Of a stretch of DNA of 64,000 bases, positions 47,413-59,356 are shown piece by piece. Below the pieces are notes generated by a model. The model was not told the origin of the DNA and did not search any database. It saw nothing but the letters and a program-made list of their open reading frames with translations. The translations under genes were made by a program, and so were the position numbers. The DNA is taken from NCBI GenBank assembly GCA_943333275.1, contig CALQSQ010000003.1, positions 1-64,000 on the forward strand. Direction: 5' to 3'. Position 1 is the stretch's first letter; every line of letters starts with the position of its first letter. The stretch is from Akkermansia muciniphila. Lineage in GTDB: Bacteria; Verrucomicrobiota; Verrucomicrobiia; Verrucomicrobiales; V1-33.

Positions 47413-49935
47413 CTACCGCCACATCACGCTAGGAAACTTCTTCGCCACCGCCTGCCGATGCTTCGGCCATTCGCGTGCCACGAAGGCAGGCCAGTCGGTG
47501 GTGCTAGCGAGGCGTTTGCCATCGGGCGTGCAGAGCTGGAGTTGCACAGGGAGTCGGCCTTCGCAGAGCGTCGGGTGTTCTTTGAGGGCGAAGCATTCCT
47601 GGAGCTTCACTTGAGCTTCGGGTGTGTCGGCAACGTAGCTGACTTTGATCGTGCCGCCGCTAGGCCAGGGGAGGGTGAGGGGTGCTAGCTCATCAAGCCA
47701 ACTGACTTGGCCTTTGTCCAGATGCTGATGGAAGGCGGGGATGAGGGGCGCGGATTGGGCTTCTTTGACGAGGGAGAGGCCGGTGAAGGCGCGGGCGAGG
47801 CTGGTGGTGATGGCGGCGGCGTCGAAGGGGGCAAACTCGAGCTCGGGCAGGGTGGCGTGGACGAGATTCACGCGGGCAATGAACTGCTTCAGCCGATGAT
47901 CCATCAGCGGCAGCTCAAAGGCTCCGGCGCGGTGGGCTTCGGCGAGGCAACGTCCGCTGGCGATGGGATCGAGGTCGCGCTGCTGCGACTTTTGCTCGAT
48001 GACGAGATCGCGATAGCGCACGAGCTTCATGGCGGCGACGCGCTTGTGCTGGGAATCAAAGAGGTGCTCGATGGTGGTGCTCAGATGCTGGGGAAACATC
48101 TCGGCGATCCACGCGGGCTGCACGGCGGTGGCGAGGCTGAGCAGGATCTGGCGCGAGGGTGTTTCGCGCAGATTCGCGGCCACGAAATAGGCGGCGTCTT
48201 GCACCACGCTTTCGCGCACGAGCTGGCCTTGGCGTTGGTCGGTGAGATCGCACTCGGGCTTGCCGGGAGTGCGGCGTTTGGCGAGTTGATCAACGAAGCC
48301 GGCCATGAGGCAACGCAGTAGCGCATCGCTTGAGGTCGGCTTGGCATCATGACCAGAAAGCGACTGCTTCGCCGCGTGCATGATTTGCTGGCAGGTCTGC
48401 TCCACCTGTCGTGCGACTTGCGCATTGATGCCGTAGCTGCGGCAACGCTCAAAGCTGAAGCCGTTCGCTTTGGCGAAGTCGTAGGCGCGCATCAGCGCGA
48501 TGAAATCGGAGTCCGCGCTGTCCTCGAACATCTCACGCGCGGCTTTGGTTTGCGCATCATCGCGATCCAGTCGTGCGAGCAAATCGCGACCACTGACCAA
48601 CGCGGCGCACAAGGCGGCATCGGCCACGCAGCCGCGCTGGCTGGCTTCGATCAACATGCGCGAGTAGCGCGGGTGCATGGGCAGGCGCAGCATTTGGCGG
48701 CCGATGGGCGTGAGGTCCGCATCGAGCAAGGCCCCAAGCATGGTGAGCAGGCGCTCGGCGCGCACGACGGCCTGCGGATCGGGTTTGTCCAGCCAGTCAA
48801 ACATGGCCGCTTCCCGGATGCCGAGCGAGTGCAGCAGCAGCACGACCTCCGCGAGGTCGCTGCGCTGAATCTCCGGCGTGTCGCGCTCCTCGCGATCCTT
48901 GTGGCCGAACACGGTCCACAGGCGATGACAGGTGCCAGGCGCGGTGCGACCGGCGCGGCCTTTGCGCTGATCCGCACTGGCGCGGCTGATGGGCTCCAGC
49001 AAGAGCGTGCCGATGCCGCGCTCGGCATCGTAACGAGCCACGCGAGCGATGCCGCTATCCACGACATGGCGGATGCCGTCGATGGTGATGCTGGTCTCGG
49101 CGACGTTGGTGGCGACGATCACTTTGCGCAGCGAGTTCGGCGCAAAGGCGCGGTCCTGCTCCTGCGGTTCGAGTTCGCCATGCAGTGGGATGCAGGCCAC
49201 ACGCTCCCGCGTTCTCAGTCCGCGCAGGGCATCGAGTGTGCCCTGGATCTCGCCACGGCCCGGCATGAAGACGAGGATGTCGCCGGGGTCGTCGTCATTG
49301 ATGATGCGCTCGACCGCCTCGGCAGCTTGCGCGGTGATCGGACGCTGATCAGGCATCGAGAGATAGCCCACCTCCACAGGATAACTTTGCCCTTCGGAGA
49401 CAAGGGTCGGGCATAGATCCAAATACGCGGCCACAGGCTCCGCATCGAGCGTGGCCGACATCACCACCATCGCCAAATCCGGCCGCTGCGTCTGCTGCAA
49501 ATGCTTCACCAAGGCCAACGCCACATCGCTCAGCAAGTTCCGCTCGTGGAACTCATCAAAGACCACCGACCCGATCTTCGACAGCGAGCGATCATCCTGA
49601 AGCCAGCGCAGCAGAATGCCCTCCGTGACAAAACAAATGCGCGTCCCCACACTCGTGTGATCATCAAACCGAATCTGATACCCCACCTCCGCCCCCAGCT
49701 TCCCCTCACGCTCCCAAGCCACCCGCGTCGCCACCGTGCGCGCCGCCACGCGTCGAGGTTGCAACACAACGATCATCTTATCCCCCGCGATCCCCGCATC
49801 CAACAGCATCTGCGGCACCTGCGTGGTCTTGCCTGAGCCCGTGGGGGGTACGAGCACCAAGCGATTGCCACCCCGCAGCGTGCGCAGGATGTCAGGGTGG
49901 ATTTTCCAAATGGGGAGCGCGGTGGATACAGGCAT
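47413..49935 (-). CDS. hrpB: ATP-dependent RNA helicase HrpB
   Basis: An 840-residue DEAH-box helicase of normal HrpB length. Motifs in order: LVLVPPTGSGKTTQVPQMLL (Walker A), QPRRVAARTVATRVA (Ia), FVTEGILLRWL, SVVFDEFHERNLLSDVAL (II), MVVMSATLDAEPV (III), DILVFMPGRGEIQGT (IV), VIVATNVAETSITIDGIRHVVDSG (V) and ADQRKGRAGRTAPGTCHRLW (VI). The winged-helix/ratchet and the HrpB-specific C-terminal domain follow. The role in bacteria is RNA remodelling. It is a single-gene unit. Confidence 0.96.
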   Translation of the reverse strand: MPVSTALPIWKIHPDILRTLRGGNRLVLVPPTGSGKTTQVPQMLLDAGIAGDKMIVVLQPRRVAARTVATRVAWEREGKLGAEVGYQIRFDDHTSVGTRICFVTEGILLRWLQDDRSLSKIGSVVFDEFHERNLLSDVALALVKHLQQTQRPDLAMVVMSATLDAEPVAAYLDLCPTLVSEGQSYPVEVGYLSMPDQRPITAQAAEAVERIINDDDPGDILVFMPGRGEIQGTLDALRGLRTRERVACIPLHGELEPQEQDRAFAPNSLRKVIVATNVAETSITIDGIRHVVDSGIARVARYDAERGIGTLLLEPISRASADQRKGRAGRTAPGTCHRLWTVFGHKDREERDTPEIQRSDLAEVVLLLHSLGIREAAMFDWLDKPDPQAVVRAERLLTMLGALLDADLTPIGRQMLRLPMHPRYSRMLIEASQRGCVADAALCAALVSGRDLLARLDRDDAQTKAAREMFEDSADSDFIALMRAYDFAKANGFSFERCRSYGINAQVARQVEQTCQQIMHAAKQSLSGHDAKPTSSDALLRCLMAGFVDQLAKRRTPGKPECDLTDQRQGQLVRESVVQDAAYFVAANLRETPSRQILLSLATAVQPAWIAEMFPQHLSTTIEHLFDSQHKRVAAMKLVRYRDLVIEQKSQQRDLDPIASGRCLAEAHRAGAFELPLMDHRLKQFIARVNLVHATLPELEFAPFDAAAITTSLARAFTGLSLVKEAQSAPLIPAFHQHLDKGQVSWLDELAPLTLPWPSGGTIKVSYVADTPEAQVKLQECFALKEHPTLCEGRLPVQLQLCTPDGKRLASTTDWPAFVAREWPKHRQAVAKKFPSVMWR

Positions 49936-50020
49936 GAAGTGTGGGTGAGCACGCTACGCCGCGGCCCAGGGAATGCCAATGGCGAACGTTGGCGCTTCGG
50001 AAGGGTCGGTCCCTTCCACC

Positions 50021-51502
50021 TCACTCAGCTGCAGGCGGAAGGAATCGTTCGGCAATCCGTTCGACACCGCCACGCGGGCCATCCACGGGCTGAAAGGTGG
50101 AGGTGAAAGCATTCCAGCCAGTCTTGGTCGGATACGGATAAATCGGCATTTCCCACGAGGGCTTGCCGTTCTCGCCGTGACGGCCCTGCAACGCAAAGGG
50201 TGCGGTGCCGGTCTCGCGCCAGGTCTTCACGGCATCGAGGAGGCTGGGTAGCTGATTGATGCCTGGGCCGCCGCCGTGGGAGAGACCGGGGACGACGTAG
50301 AAGCGGAAGAATGATTGCACTTTTTCGAGTCCACCGAAGTGGTTGATCACGCGCTCGTAGTAGTCGATGGAGGCGTGGTAGGGCACGACGGAATCGGCGG
50401 TGCCGAGCGTCATGATGAGCTTGCCGCCGCGCTTTTCGAAGGCGCTGAGGTCGGGGTTCTCGGCATTGAGATACGGGGCGAGTTTGGCGGTGTAGGTGTC
50501 GATGTCCGCGCCGAAGTTGATGTCCTCAAGTTTCTTGTCTTTACCGAAGACCCAGTTGAAGAGATACAGATGCCCGTGCGAGGCCTCGATGGAACTGCCC
50601 AGCGGGATGCCATTGAAGATGCGCTCGCCAGTCACGGCATGGCGTGGGCCGTCGAAGAGCTTTCGCAAGGCAGTCGCGTGTTCGCCGGTGAGTGTGGCGT
50701 CCTTCTTCAGCGCCAGCGCGATGACGGCCTCGATGTCCTGCGCGGTGCAACGCGGATCGGAAACGAACTTGCCCGCTGCTGCAGGTATCTCGCGCGACGC
50801 CATGAACTCATTCGCAGCGGCCATGACACTGGCGTCCTGCTCCTTGGTGAAAGGACATTTTCTCAAAATCTGCTCGTTCCACAGGAAGTAAGCGTGCAGC
50901 GGCGTGCGGCAATGTGCGGCGACGGCCGCGGCGATGCCATCATAATCCTCGGGATAACGCTGCGCCTCCTGCAAGGCCTGCTGGCCGCCGGTCGAGCCGC
51001 CGCTGAAATACGAAAGCTCTGGAGCTTTGCCGTAGTGCGCCTTCACGATCTGTTTGCCCACGACCGTCATGAGGTGCGTGGCGCGAAAACCAAAATCCTT
51101 CCATACTTCCGGATTGCCTATGCCCGAGTCGGGATTCGGAGCAGTGCCCATGTCGGTGGTCGCCACAGCGAATCCATCGGCGCTGGCTCCGTCCAGACCG
51201 CCGGGATCGATGTGACCGGCAGCGCCACCATTGCCGAGGCCGAGGAAGCGGGCGTTCCATTTATCGGCCTCCGGCAGCCAGACTTCGACATTGATGTTCG
51301 AGCCTTTGGCAGGACTGACCACCACCTTCACAATCGTCCGCGTTCCCTTGGCATCGCGCTCCACAGTCGTGATCGTGGCTGCGTCGATCTTCAGGCCCCG
51401 CAGCACGGCCTGTTTTTCATCGCCTCGTTGTGGCGTCTCGCCGAATGCCGAAACACAAAGAAGCAACGGGACGGCGACGCGAGAGACAGATTTTCTATTC
51501 AT
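50021..51502 (-). CDS. tannase/feruloyl esterase family protein lacking the conserved disulfide
   Basis: A 493-residue exported esterase with a signal peptide (VPLLLCVSAFGETP). The serine motif is SYFSGGSTGGQQALQEAQRYPEDYDGI (Ser170). Asp is likely in TLGTADSVVPYHAS and His in VVPGLSHGGGP. In most members a disulfide joins the cysteine before the catalytic Ser to the one after His (G-C-S-T-G-G and S-H-C-x-G-G); both are Gly here (G-G-S-T-G-G, S-H-G-G-G). Paired loss suggests a disulfide-free subfamily. The substrate may be a gallate or ferulate ester or another aromatic ester. Confidence 0.88.
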   Translation of the reverse strand: MNRKSVSRVAVPLLLCVSAFGETPQRGDEKQAVLRGLKIDAATITTVERDAKGTRTIVKVVVSPAKGSNINVEVWLPEADKWNARFLGLGNGGAAGHIDPGGLDGASADGFAVATTDMGTAPNPDSGIGNPEVWKDFGFRATHLMTVVGKQIVKAHYGKAPELSYFSGGSTGGQQALQEAQRYPEDYDGIAAAVAAHCRTPLHAYFLWNEQILRKCPFTKEQDASVMAAANEFMASREIPAAAGKFVSDPRCTAQDIEAVIALALKKDATLTGEHATALRKLFDGPRHAVTGERIFNGIPLGSSIEASHGHLYLFNWVFGKDKKLEDINFGADIDTYTAKLAPYLNAENPDLSAFEKRGGKLIMTLGTADSVVPYHASIDYYERVINHFGGLEKVQSFFRFYVVPGLSHGGGPGINQLPSLLDAVKTWRETGTAPFALQGRHGENGKPSWEMPIYPYPTKTGWNAFTSTFQPVDGPRGGVERIAERFLPPAAE

Positions 51503-51742
51503 GGGAGTGTGCAGATTGTCGTGAGTCTACACAGAGGTGTCGCGAGTCGTCGATCAAACAATGTTAGAAAAGGTTCCAAGAACAATGGCTGGAAAATAAG
51601 CCGGACGAATCTCAGGGCTCCGAGCCTGCCCCGTCAGGCTCCCACCGAAGCGGTTGGCTCAAGGTGCAGGCGAGGGTGGAGAGATGAGGAACGGACCATG
51701 GTGCCACCGTGGCGGCCACGATCCGGAAGTTTGTGAGCCTGT

Positions 51743-52762
51743 TTACTTTATGAGACCGCGTGGGATCTTCTTCAGGGCGTCGTTGAGGAGACGTTTGGCT
51801 TCTGCGCCGGCGTCGTCCACGTCCGCATCGCCGTCTTTCTCAGGCTTCGGCTCGGGTTCGGCGGAATCCGGGGGATTGGACCAGTCCATTCCCTGTGTGA
51901 AGATTTTCACGGTGCATCCTTTTCCGGCAGGCTGGACCATGATGGTGAGGTCCGCGCCGTCGCGTTTGCGTTTCAGGATGGCGTTGGTTTTGCCCATCAA
52001 ACTGCCGGGGGCTTCCTTCCATCCGTCCTTCTTGAGTTTCGCTGAGAAATCAGTGGCCACGGCGCTCACTGAAGCGTCGGAACTGAAGGCGATCTGCTGC
52101 ACAGTTTGCTTGAACTCCACGTTCTTCGCCGCTGCCGGGAGAGGGAGTTTTTCCACCGGGAGCTTCGGTCCGGCATCTGCAGGCTCGTCGTCAGGCTCGG
52201 TTGGCGTGTCCTTTGCCTTGCCAGTCTTCTTTGGTTCGGTGGGAGCGGGCGCGTCGGCGAAAGCGCCCTTGGGCAGCGTGGCGGAGAACGTGAGGTCCAC
52301 GTTCCACTTCTGGCCGAATGCATCCAGCTCGCCGCCCGTCGTGAGGTTTCCAGAGACTTGCGTCTCCGTAACCTTGAAGTCCTTCATCTTGATCTCGCCG
52401 ACGGCGGAGAACGGCGATTTCTCGTGTGCGGTGTGAGCGACTTCGCAGCCGAAAATGCCGCCATCCTTGAACACACTGATAACCAGCGCGCTTCCCAATT
52501 TTTTGAAGCCAGCGTCCCAGTCCGGCTTTTCGGACTTGGCCGGATCCTTCTCGGTGAAGACCAGCTTGATGGCGGACTTGTCGCTGAAGGGCTCGCGGTT
52601 CTGCACGATCAGATACTTGAGCTTCGCGTCCTTGCCGTCGCCCAGGAACGTGCCTTTGACGACCGGTTTATCCCCAGACGCTTCCGCGGGGGATGAAGAG
52701 AGCAGCAGGGCGCTGAACAAGCCAGCGGCCAACGGGAGGAGAAGGATTCTTTTTGGGCTCAT
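51743..52762 (-). CDS. hypothetical exported protein
   Basis: A 339-residue protein with a signal peptide (LLPLAAGLFSALLLSSSPAEA). It has two beta-rich regions with no recognised domain. The first (about 30-165) includes YLIVQNREPFSDKSAIKLVFTEKD and WNVDLTFSATLP; the second (about 210-300) includes FSAKLKKDGWKEAPGSLMGKTNAILKRKRDGADLTIMVQPAGKGCTVKIFTQGMDW. A charged Pro-rich linker joins them. The end is acidic and Lys-rich. Its start lies close to the LysR stop on the same strand (15 bp), but co-regulation is doubtful. Confidence 0.65.
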   Translation of the reverse strand: MSPKRILLLPLAAGLFSALLLSSSPAEASGDKPVVKGTFLGDGKDAKLKYLIVQNREPFSDKSAIKLVFTEKDPAKSEKPDWDAGFKKLGSALVISVFKDGGIFGCEVAHTAHEKSPFSAVGEIKMKDFKVTETQVSGNLTTGGELDAFGQKWNVDLTFSATLPKGAFADAPAPTEPKKTGKAKDTPTEPDDEPADAGPKLPVEKLPLPAAAKNVEFKQTVQQIAFSSDASVSAVATDFSAKLKKDGWKEAPGSLMGKTNAILKRKRDGADLTIMVQPAGKGCTVKIFTQGMDWSNPPDSAEPEPKPEKDGDADVDDAGAEAKRLLNDALKKIPRGLIK

Positions 52763-52777
52763 AAGTGCAGCAAGGAT

Positions 52778-53698
52778 TCATGAGGGGGTTTTGTTTTGCA
52801 AACTGTTTTGAAGCGAGCAAACTGCCCGGAGACAATCACGCAGCCAGCGATGCGCTGGATCGGCGTCCATGCGGGGATGCCACAGCAGAGAAACCGTGAA
52901 CTCCGGAGTGGTGACTGGAAGAGGAAAACTATGCATGCCGACACGCAGGACTCCGGTGTGCCGCTCGGGAACACTGGCGATCAGGTCAGAGGCCCGGGCC
53001 AGAGCCAGCGCGGTCGCGAAGCCACCGACGGTCGTGATGATATTCCGATCCAGTCCGAGCGGTTCCAAGGCTTCCTCAATGGATCCCATTTCAAGGCCCT
53101 GACGTGAAACGGCAATATGTCCCCCATCGGCATAGCGGGAGGGCGTAATCCTGCCTTTGCTCAAGGGGTGGCCAGCTCGCACCACGCCAACGAAACGATC
53201 CCGAAACAAGGCCTGCGCACGAACCTCCGGCCCGATCGCTTTCCCGACCACTCCCGTTTCCAGATCGATCATCCCATCGCGCAGCGGTGCACTGTCTTTG
53301 TCAGGCTTGAGCACGAAACACAACCTCACGCCGGGAGCTTCCTCATTGATACGGGAGATCAGACCAGGACCGAAGTTTTCCACAAAGCCTTCGCTAGTCC
53401 GCAACGTGAAGGTTCGAGCGAGCAGTTTGAGATTGAGTGTCTTCGCGGGGCGAAGCACGGCTTCCGAATCCTTCACCAATTGACGAACCTGCTCCCGGAT
53501 TTCGATGGCCCGGGGTGTAGGGACGAGACCCCGGCCTGCCCTTACCAACAGCGGATCCCCTGTTGTTTCACGAAGCCTCGCCAGCGATCGACTCATCGCT
53601 GAGGAACTCAGACGCAACCGCTGACCAGCGCGAGCGACGCTGCCTTCCGCAAGCAGGACATCAAGGGTTATGAGCAAATTGAGATCGGGCCTCGACAT
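52778..53698 (-). CDS. LysR-family transcription regulator
   Basis: A 306-residue regulator. The N-terminal HTH (about 5-65) has LNLLITLDVLLAEGSVARAGQRLRLSSSAMSRSLARLRETTGDPLLVRAGRGLVPT, followed by a linker helix and a periplasmic-binding-fold effector domain containing GMIDLETGVVG and FVGVVRAGHPLS. It is divergent from an MFS exporter gene across 91 bp, the usual layout for a LysR regulator and its target. The pair resembles proteobacterial examples, so transfer is possible. Confidence 0.93.
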   Translation of the reverse strand: MSRPDLNLLITLDVLLAEGSVARAGQRLRLSSSAMSRSLARLRETTGDPLLVRAGRGLVPTPRAIEIREQVRQLVKDSEAVLRPAKTLNLKLLARTFTLRTSEGFVENFGPGLISRINEEAPGVRLCFVLKPDKDSAPLRDGMIDLETGVVGKAIGPEVRAQALFRDRFVGVVRAGHPLSKGRITPSRYADGGHIAVSRQGLEMGSIEEALEPLGLDRNIITTVGGFATALALARASDLIASVPERHTGVLRVGMHSFPLPVTTPEFTVSLLWHPRMDADPAHRWLRDCLRAVCSLQNSLQNKTPS

Positions 53699-53789
53699 GA
53701 GCGCAAGATATGTGGAATGGCGTCAAACGCAATGATACAATGCAAATGGTGCGTCTTCCGCCATGTCTGCCATGGGATAGATCAGGAGC

Positions 53790-55229
53790 ATGTTAAACAC
53801 AAACCTTGCGTCACAAACACAGACAACTGCAGGAACCCCAGCAAAGGCATCTTCCGCGAGATGGGCGCGGACAAGTCTTTCCCTTTCCATGCTACTGTCC
53901 TCCCTGGGCACCAGCAGCGCCAATGTCGCCTTGCCAACGTTAGAACGCGCATTCAATGCCACCTTTCAGGAGGTTCAATGGATCGTCCTCGCATATCTTC
54001 TGGTGATTACCACGCTGATCGTCAGCGTTGGACGCCTTGGAGACATCACCGGACGCAAGTTTCTGCTGCTCGTTGGCCTGTCCTTGTTCACAACAGCCTC
54101 GGCCCTGTGCGGCACCGCACCCACTCTCTGGATGCTGATAACCGCCCGGATGTTGCAGGGGCTCGGTGCGGCCATCTTGATGGCCCTCACAATGGCATTG
54201 GTAGGCGAAACAGTCCCGGCGGACAAGACCGGTGGCGCAATGGGCCTGCTGGGGACCATGTCTGCCATTGGAACCGCCCTTGGGCCTTCGCTGGGTGGCG
54301 TGTTGATCGCCGGACTTGGTTGGAGGGCCATCTTTCTCATCAATGTTCCTCTGGGCCTCGTGGCGTTTCATCTCGCTCATCGCCACCTGCCGGCGGATTG
54401 TCGAAGGCCAAAAACCCAACGGCGCGGGCTCGACAAGATGGGTTCGTTGGTGCTCACTCTCACACTCGGAACGTATGCGCTCGCGATGACGTTCGGGCGC
54501 GGCAGTTTTGGTCTGCCCAATGTGGTTCTGCTGATGACAGCGGTTGGTGGAGCAGCCTTGTTCTTGCGCATTGAGACGAGAGCAGCATCTCCGTTGATCC
54601 GACTGACGCTCTTCCGCAGTCCCGTGCTGAGCGCCAGCCTTGCCATGGGCACATTGGTCGCGACGGTGATGATGGCGACGCTGGTCGTTGGGCCATTCTA
54701 TCTCTCCCGTGCGCTTGGGCTTGATGCGGTGCTGGTGGGACTTGTGATGACTGCAGGACCTCTGGTTGCCGCGCTCACCGGCATACCTTCCGGCCGGGTG
54801 GTGGACCGCTTTGGCGCCCAGAGCATGACGGTCTTCGGACTTCTCGGAATGGCAGTTGGTTCCCTCCTTCTGTCCCTATTTCCAAGGAGCTTCGGCATCC
54901 CGGGCTACATTGCGCCTCTCATCCTCATCACAGCGGGCTATGCGCTGTTCCAGACCGCGAATAACACAGGCGTTATGAAGGAAATTTCTCCGGACCAACG
55001 GGGTGTCATGTCCGGCCTGCTCAACCTGTCGCGCAATCTCGGGCTTATCACCGGCTCATCGGTGATGGGCGCGGTGTTCTCCATCGCATCAGGGGCGACC
55101 GATCTCAAAATAGCCGATGCTGAATCAGTCTCCATCGGAATGCGGACCACATTCACTGTCGCGACGATTTTCATCGTGATCGCGCTCGCCGTTGCAGTAG
55201 GAAGCAGGATTCTTGCGCGAGGCCGCTGA
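53790..55229 (+). CDS. DHA2-type MFS drug exporter, 14 membrane segments
   Basis: A 479-residue transporter. Motifs include SSANVALPTLERAFNATFQEVQWIVLAYLLVITTL (segments 1-2), VGRLGDITGRKFLLLVGLSLF (motif A), ARMLQGLGAAILMALTMALVGE (motif B) and LLGTMSAIGTALGPSLGGVLIAGLGWRAIFLINVPLG (motif C), the signature of drug/proton antiporters of the EmrB/QacA class. It probably expels a toxic organic compound under LysR control. An AGGAG at 53784-53788 is unusually close to the ATG, so the start may be weak. Confidence 0.93.
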   Translation: MLNTNLASQTQTTAGTPAKASSARWARTSLSLSMLLSSLGTSSANVALPTLERAFNATFQEVQWIVLAYLLVITTLIVSVGRLGDITGRKFLLLVGLSLFTTASALCGTAPTLWMLITARMLQGLGAAILMALTMALVGETVPADKTGGAMGLLGTMSAIGTALGPSLGGVLIAGLGWRAIFLINVPLGLVAFHLAHRHLPADCRRPKTQRRGLDKMGSLVLTLTLGTYALAMTFGRGSFGLPNVVLLMTAVGGAALFLRIETRAASPLIRLTLFRSPVLSASLAMGTLVATVMMATLVVGPFYLSRALGLDAVLVGLVMTAGPLVAALTGIPSGRVVDRFGAQSMTVFGLLGMAVGSLLLSLFPRSFGIPGYIAPLILITAGYALFQTANNTGVMKEISPDQRGVMSGLLNLSRNLGLITGSSVMGAVFSIASGATDLKIADAESVSIGMRTTFTVATIFIVIALAVAVGSRILARGR

Positions 55230-55300
55230 GGGAGGAAAGGCAGAGAACGCGAAAGCGTTAGCCCGCTTATCCGATGCAAGACTTCTGGACCGAGAGGAGA

Positions 55301-55314
55301 TGTGACTAGTCACA
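55301..55314. other. perfect 14-bp palindrome TGTGACTAGTCACA
   Basis: The motif lies in the gap between the converging MFS and katG genes. It has TGTGA and TCACA half-sites, the same halves as the respiratory operon palindrome, but with a 4-bp spacer instead of 6. No promoter is evident next to it, so a regulatory role is uncertain. Confidence 0.5.
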
Positions 55315-55368
55315 GATTTGACATCATTTTCTACCGGGAGGAACCAACACCTCACGGTTACAATGAAG

Positions 55369-55400
55369 AACGCCCCGGACCTGCTGAGATCCGGGGCGTT
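55369..55400. terminator. strong hairpin terminator between MFS and katG genes
   Basis: AACGCCCCGGA (55369-55379) pairs fully with TCCGGGGCGTT (55390-55400) around a 10-nt loop. On the plus strand it is followed by TTGTTT; on the minus strand by TTCTTCATT. It is 25 bp from the katG stop and could stop transcription from both sides. Confidence 0.8.
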
Positions 55401-55424
55401 TTGTTTCAAATCCATTGCTGGATA

Positions 55425-57737
<2,313 letters not shown>

Positions 57738-57789
57738 TTATTTGCGTGGGACTTGACCTGCGTCCATCCCCGAATTCCGCCCCCCGGAA

Positions 57790-59157
57790 TCAGACCAGCT
57801 CCCGGATCGGCTTGGCGTTGCCCTCGACCAGCAGGTGCGGGCGACCCCGGACGTCGGTGACGTAGCTCGCGGCGGTGTCGATTCCCAGATTGTGGTAGAG
57901 GGTGGCAAAGACTTCTGGAAACGTCACCGGACGCTCCACCGCTTCTGCGCCGAGGCGGTCGGTGGCACCGATGACCTGCCCGGTCCGCATGCCACCGCCG
58001 GCGAGCAGGGCCATGCCCACCGCCGGCCAGTGATCGCGACCCACGTCCCCGTTGATCTTGGGCGTGCGGCCGAATTCGCCCCAGACGAGAACGCTCGTGT
58101 CCTTGTCCATACCGCGGTCGTGCAGATCATCGATGAGAGCACAAATCGCGTTGTCGAAAATCGGAAAGTCTTCCCGCTCGCGTTTGAAAATTTCATTGCC
58201 CTTGCCGCCGTGCCAGTCCCACTTGCTGTAATTGACCGTCACGACACGCGCGCCCGCCTCGACCAATCTTCGCGCTGCCAGGAAACTCTGTGGCACGCGG
58301 GGGGCGCCGTTGTCGTCGATGCGTTTGACCTCGTCGCCTTTGCCGTAGCGTTCGAGCAATTTCGGATCCTCCTTCGACAGGTCGAGGGCGTCGCCGAGGC
58401 GGGATGAGGTAAGAATGCCCATCGCCTGCTCTGAAAAGGCGTCCAGTCCCTCCATGGCACCGCTCGTGTCGGCGTCGCGACGGAACTTGTCGAAGCTTGC
58501 CAGCAGTTGCTTGCGGTCGCCGAGGCGTTCGAGCGTGAGGCCATTGAGTTTCATGTCTGCGCGGGTCGGCCCCACAGGACGGAACGCGGAATTTGCGACG
58601 CCGAGCATGCCGGGGCCCGGCTCGTTGTAGGGGCCGTGCGTGCATTCGTAACACATGCTCATGAAAGGCGGCATCCCCTTGTGAACCGGACCATGGAGTT
58701 TGGCGACCACACTGCCGAACGGCGCCCACCCGCCCGCCGGGGTCGGAACTTCCAGGGGCTTGTGCCCGGTGTAGCATTGAAACGCGTCATGCTCGGCCTG
58801 TGCCCCAACCAGCGAGCGGATGATGGCAAATTTGTCCATCCGCCTGGCCATCTGCGGGAACAGGTCGCAAATCTCAATGCCCGGCACGTTGGTGCCCATG
58901 GCGCGCATGGGTCCGGCAATTTCAGCGGGAGCATCCTTTTTTATATCGAACATGTCCTGATGCGGCGGACCGCCGACCAGGTAAATCAGGATGACCGACT
59001 TCTGCGAACTGCCAATTCCCGCCTTGGACTCCGCAGCCAGCAAATGCGGCAGCGACAAGCCGGCCGCGCCCAGTCCGCCGATTCTTAGAAAATTCCGCCG
59101 GCTGATCCCGTCGCAGAACTTGGAGCCACGATCGCCTGGGGCAAAGATTTTGAGCAT
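57790..59157 (-). CDS. DUF1501 family Tat-exported protein
   Basis: A 455-residue protein with a twin-arginine signal (GISRRNFLRIGGLGAAGLSLPHLL). The DUF1501 pattern is clear: SVILIYLVGGPPHQDMFDIKKDAPAEIAGPM, ICDLFPQMARRMDKFAIIRSL, HDAFQCYTGHKP, RRLVEAGARVVTVNYSKWDWHG, DNAICALIDDLHDRGMDKDTSVLVWGEFGRTPKING, and RDHWPAVGMALLAGGGMRTGQVIGATD. The fold is sulfatase/alkaline-phosphatase-like, and many members lie beside DUF1549/DUF1553 genes; none is adjacent here. The substrate is unknown. Confidence 0.93.
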   Translation of the reverse strand: MLKIFAPGDRGSKFCDGISRRNFLRIGGLGAAGLSLPHLLAAESKAGIGSSQKSVILIYLVGGPPHQDMFDIKKDAPAEIAGPMRAMGTNVPGIEICDLFPQMARRMDKFAIIRSLVGAQAEHDAFQCYTGHKPLEVPTPAGGWAPFGSVVAKLHGPVHKGMPPFMSMCYECTHGPYNEPGPGMLGVANSAFRPVGPTRADMKLNGLTLERLGDRKQLLASFDKFRRDADTSGAMEGLDAFSEQAMGILTSSRLGDALDLSKEDPKLLERYGKGDEVKRIDDNGAPRVPQSFLAARRLVEAGARVVTVNYSKWDWHGGKGNEIFKREREDFPIFDNAICALIDDLHDRGMDKDTSVLVWGEFGRTPKINGDVGRDHWPAVGMALLAGGGMRTGQVIGATDRLGAEAVERPVTFPEVFATLYHNLGIDTAASYVTDVRGRPHLLVEGNAKPIRELV

Positions 59158-59356
59158 CGTGATCGGATAGATTTTGGGATGAAGAAACGCACGGAGGTCA
59201 TCTCCAACGAAGATGCATCCGCTGCCACGCCTACACTCTGGGCAATTGAACGGCTGCTGTCAAACTTCGGGGAATAGGTGAAACGCGTGAAAGGGTCGGT
59301 GGGCAAACATCGACAACCCGCAACTCCATCCCTGAATCCTTAATCTCCCGCGTCGC

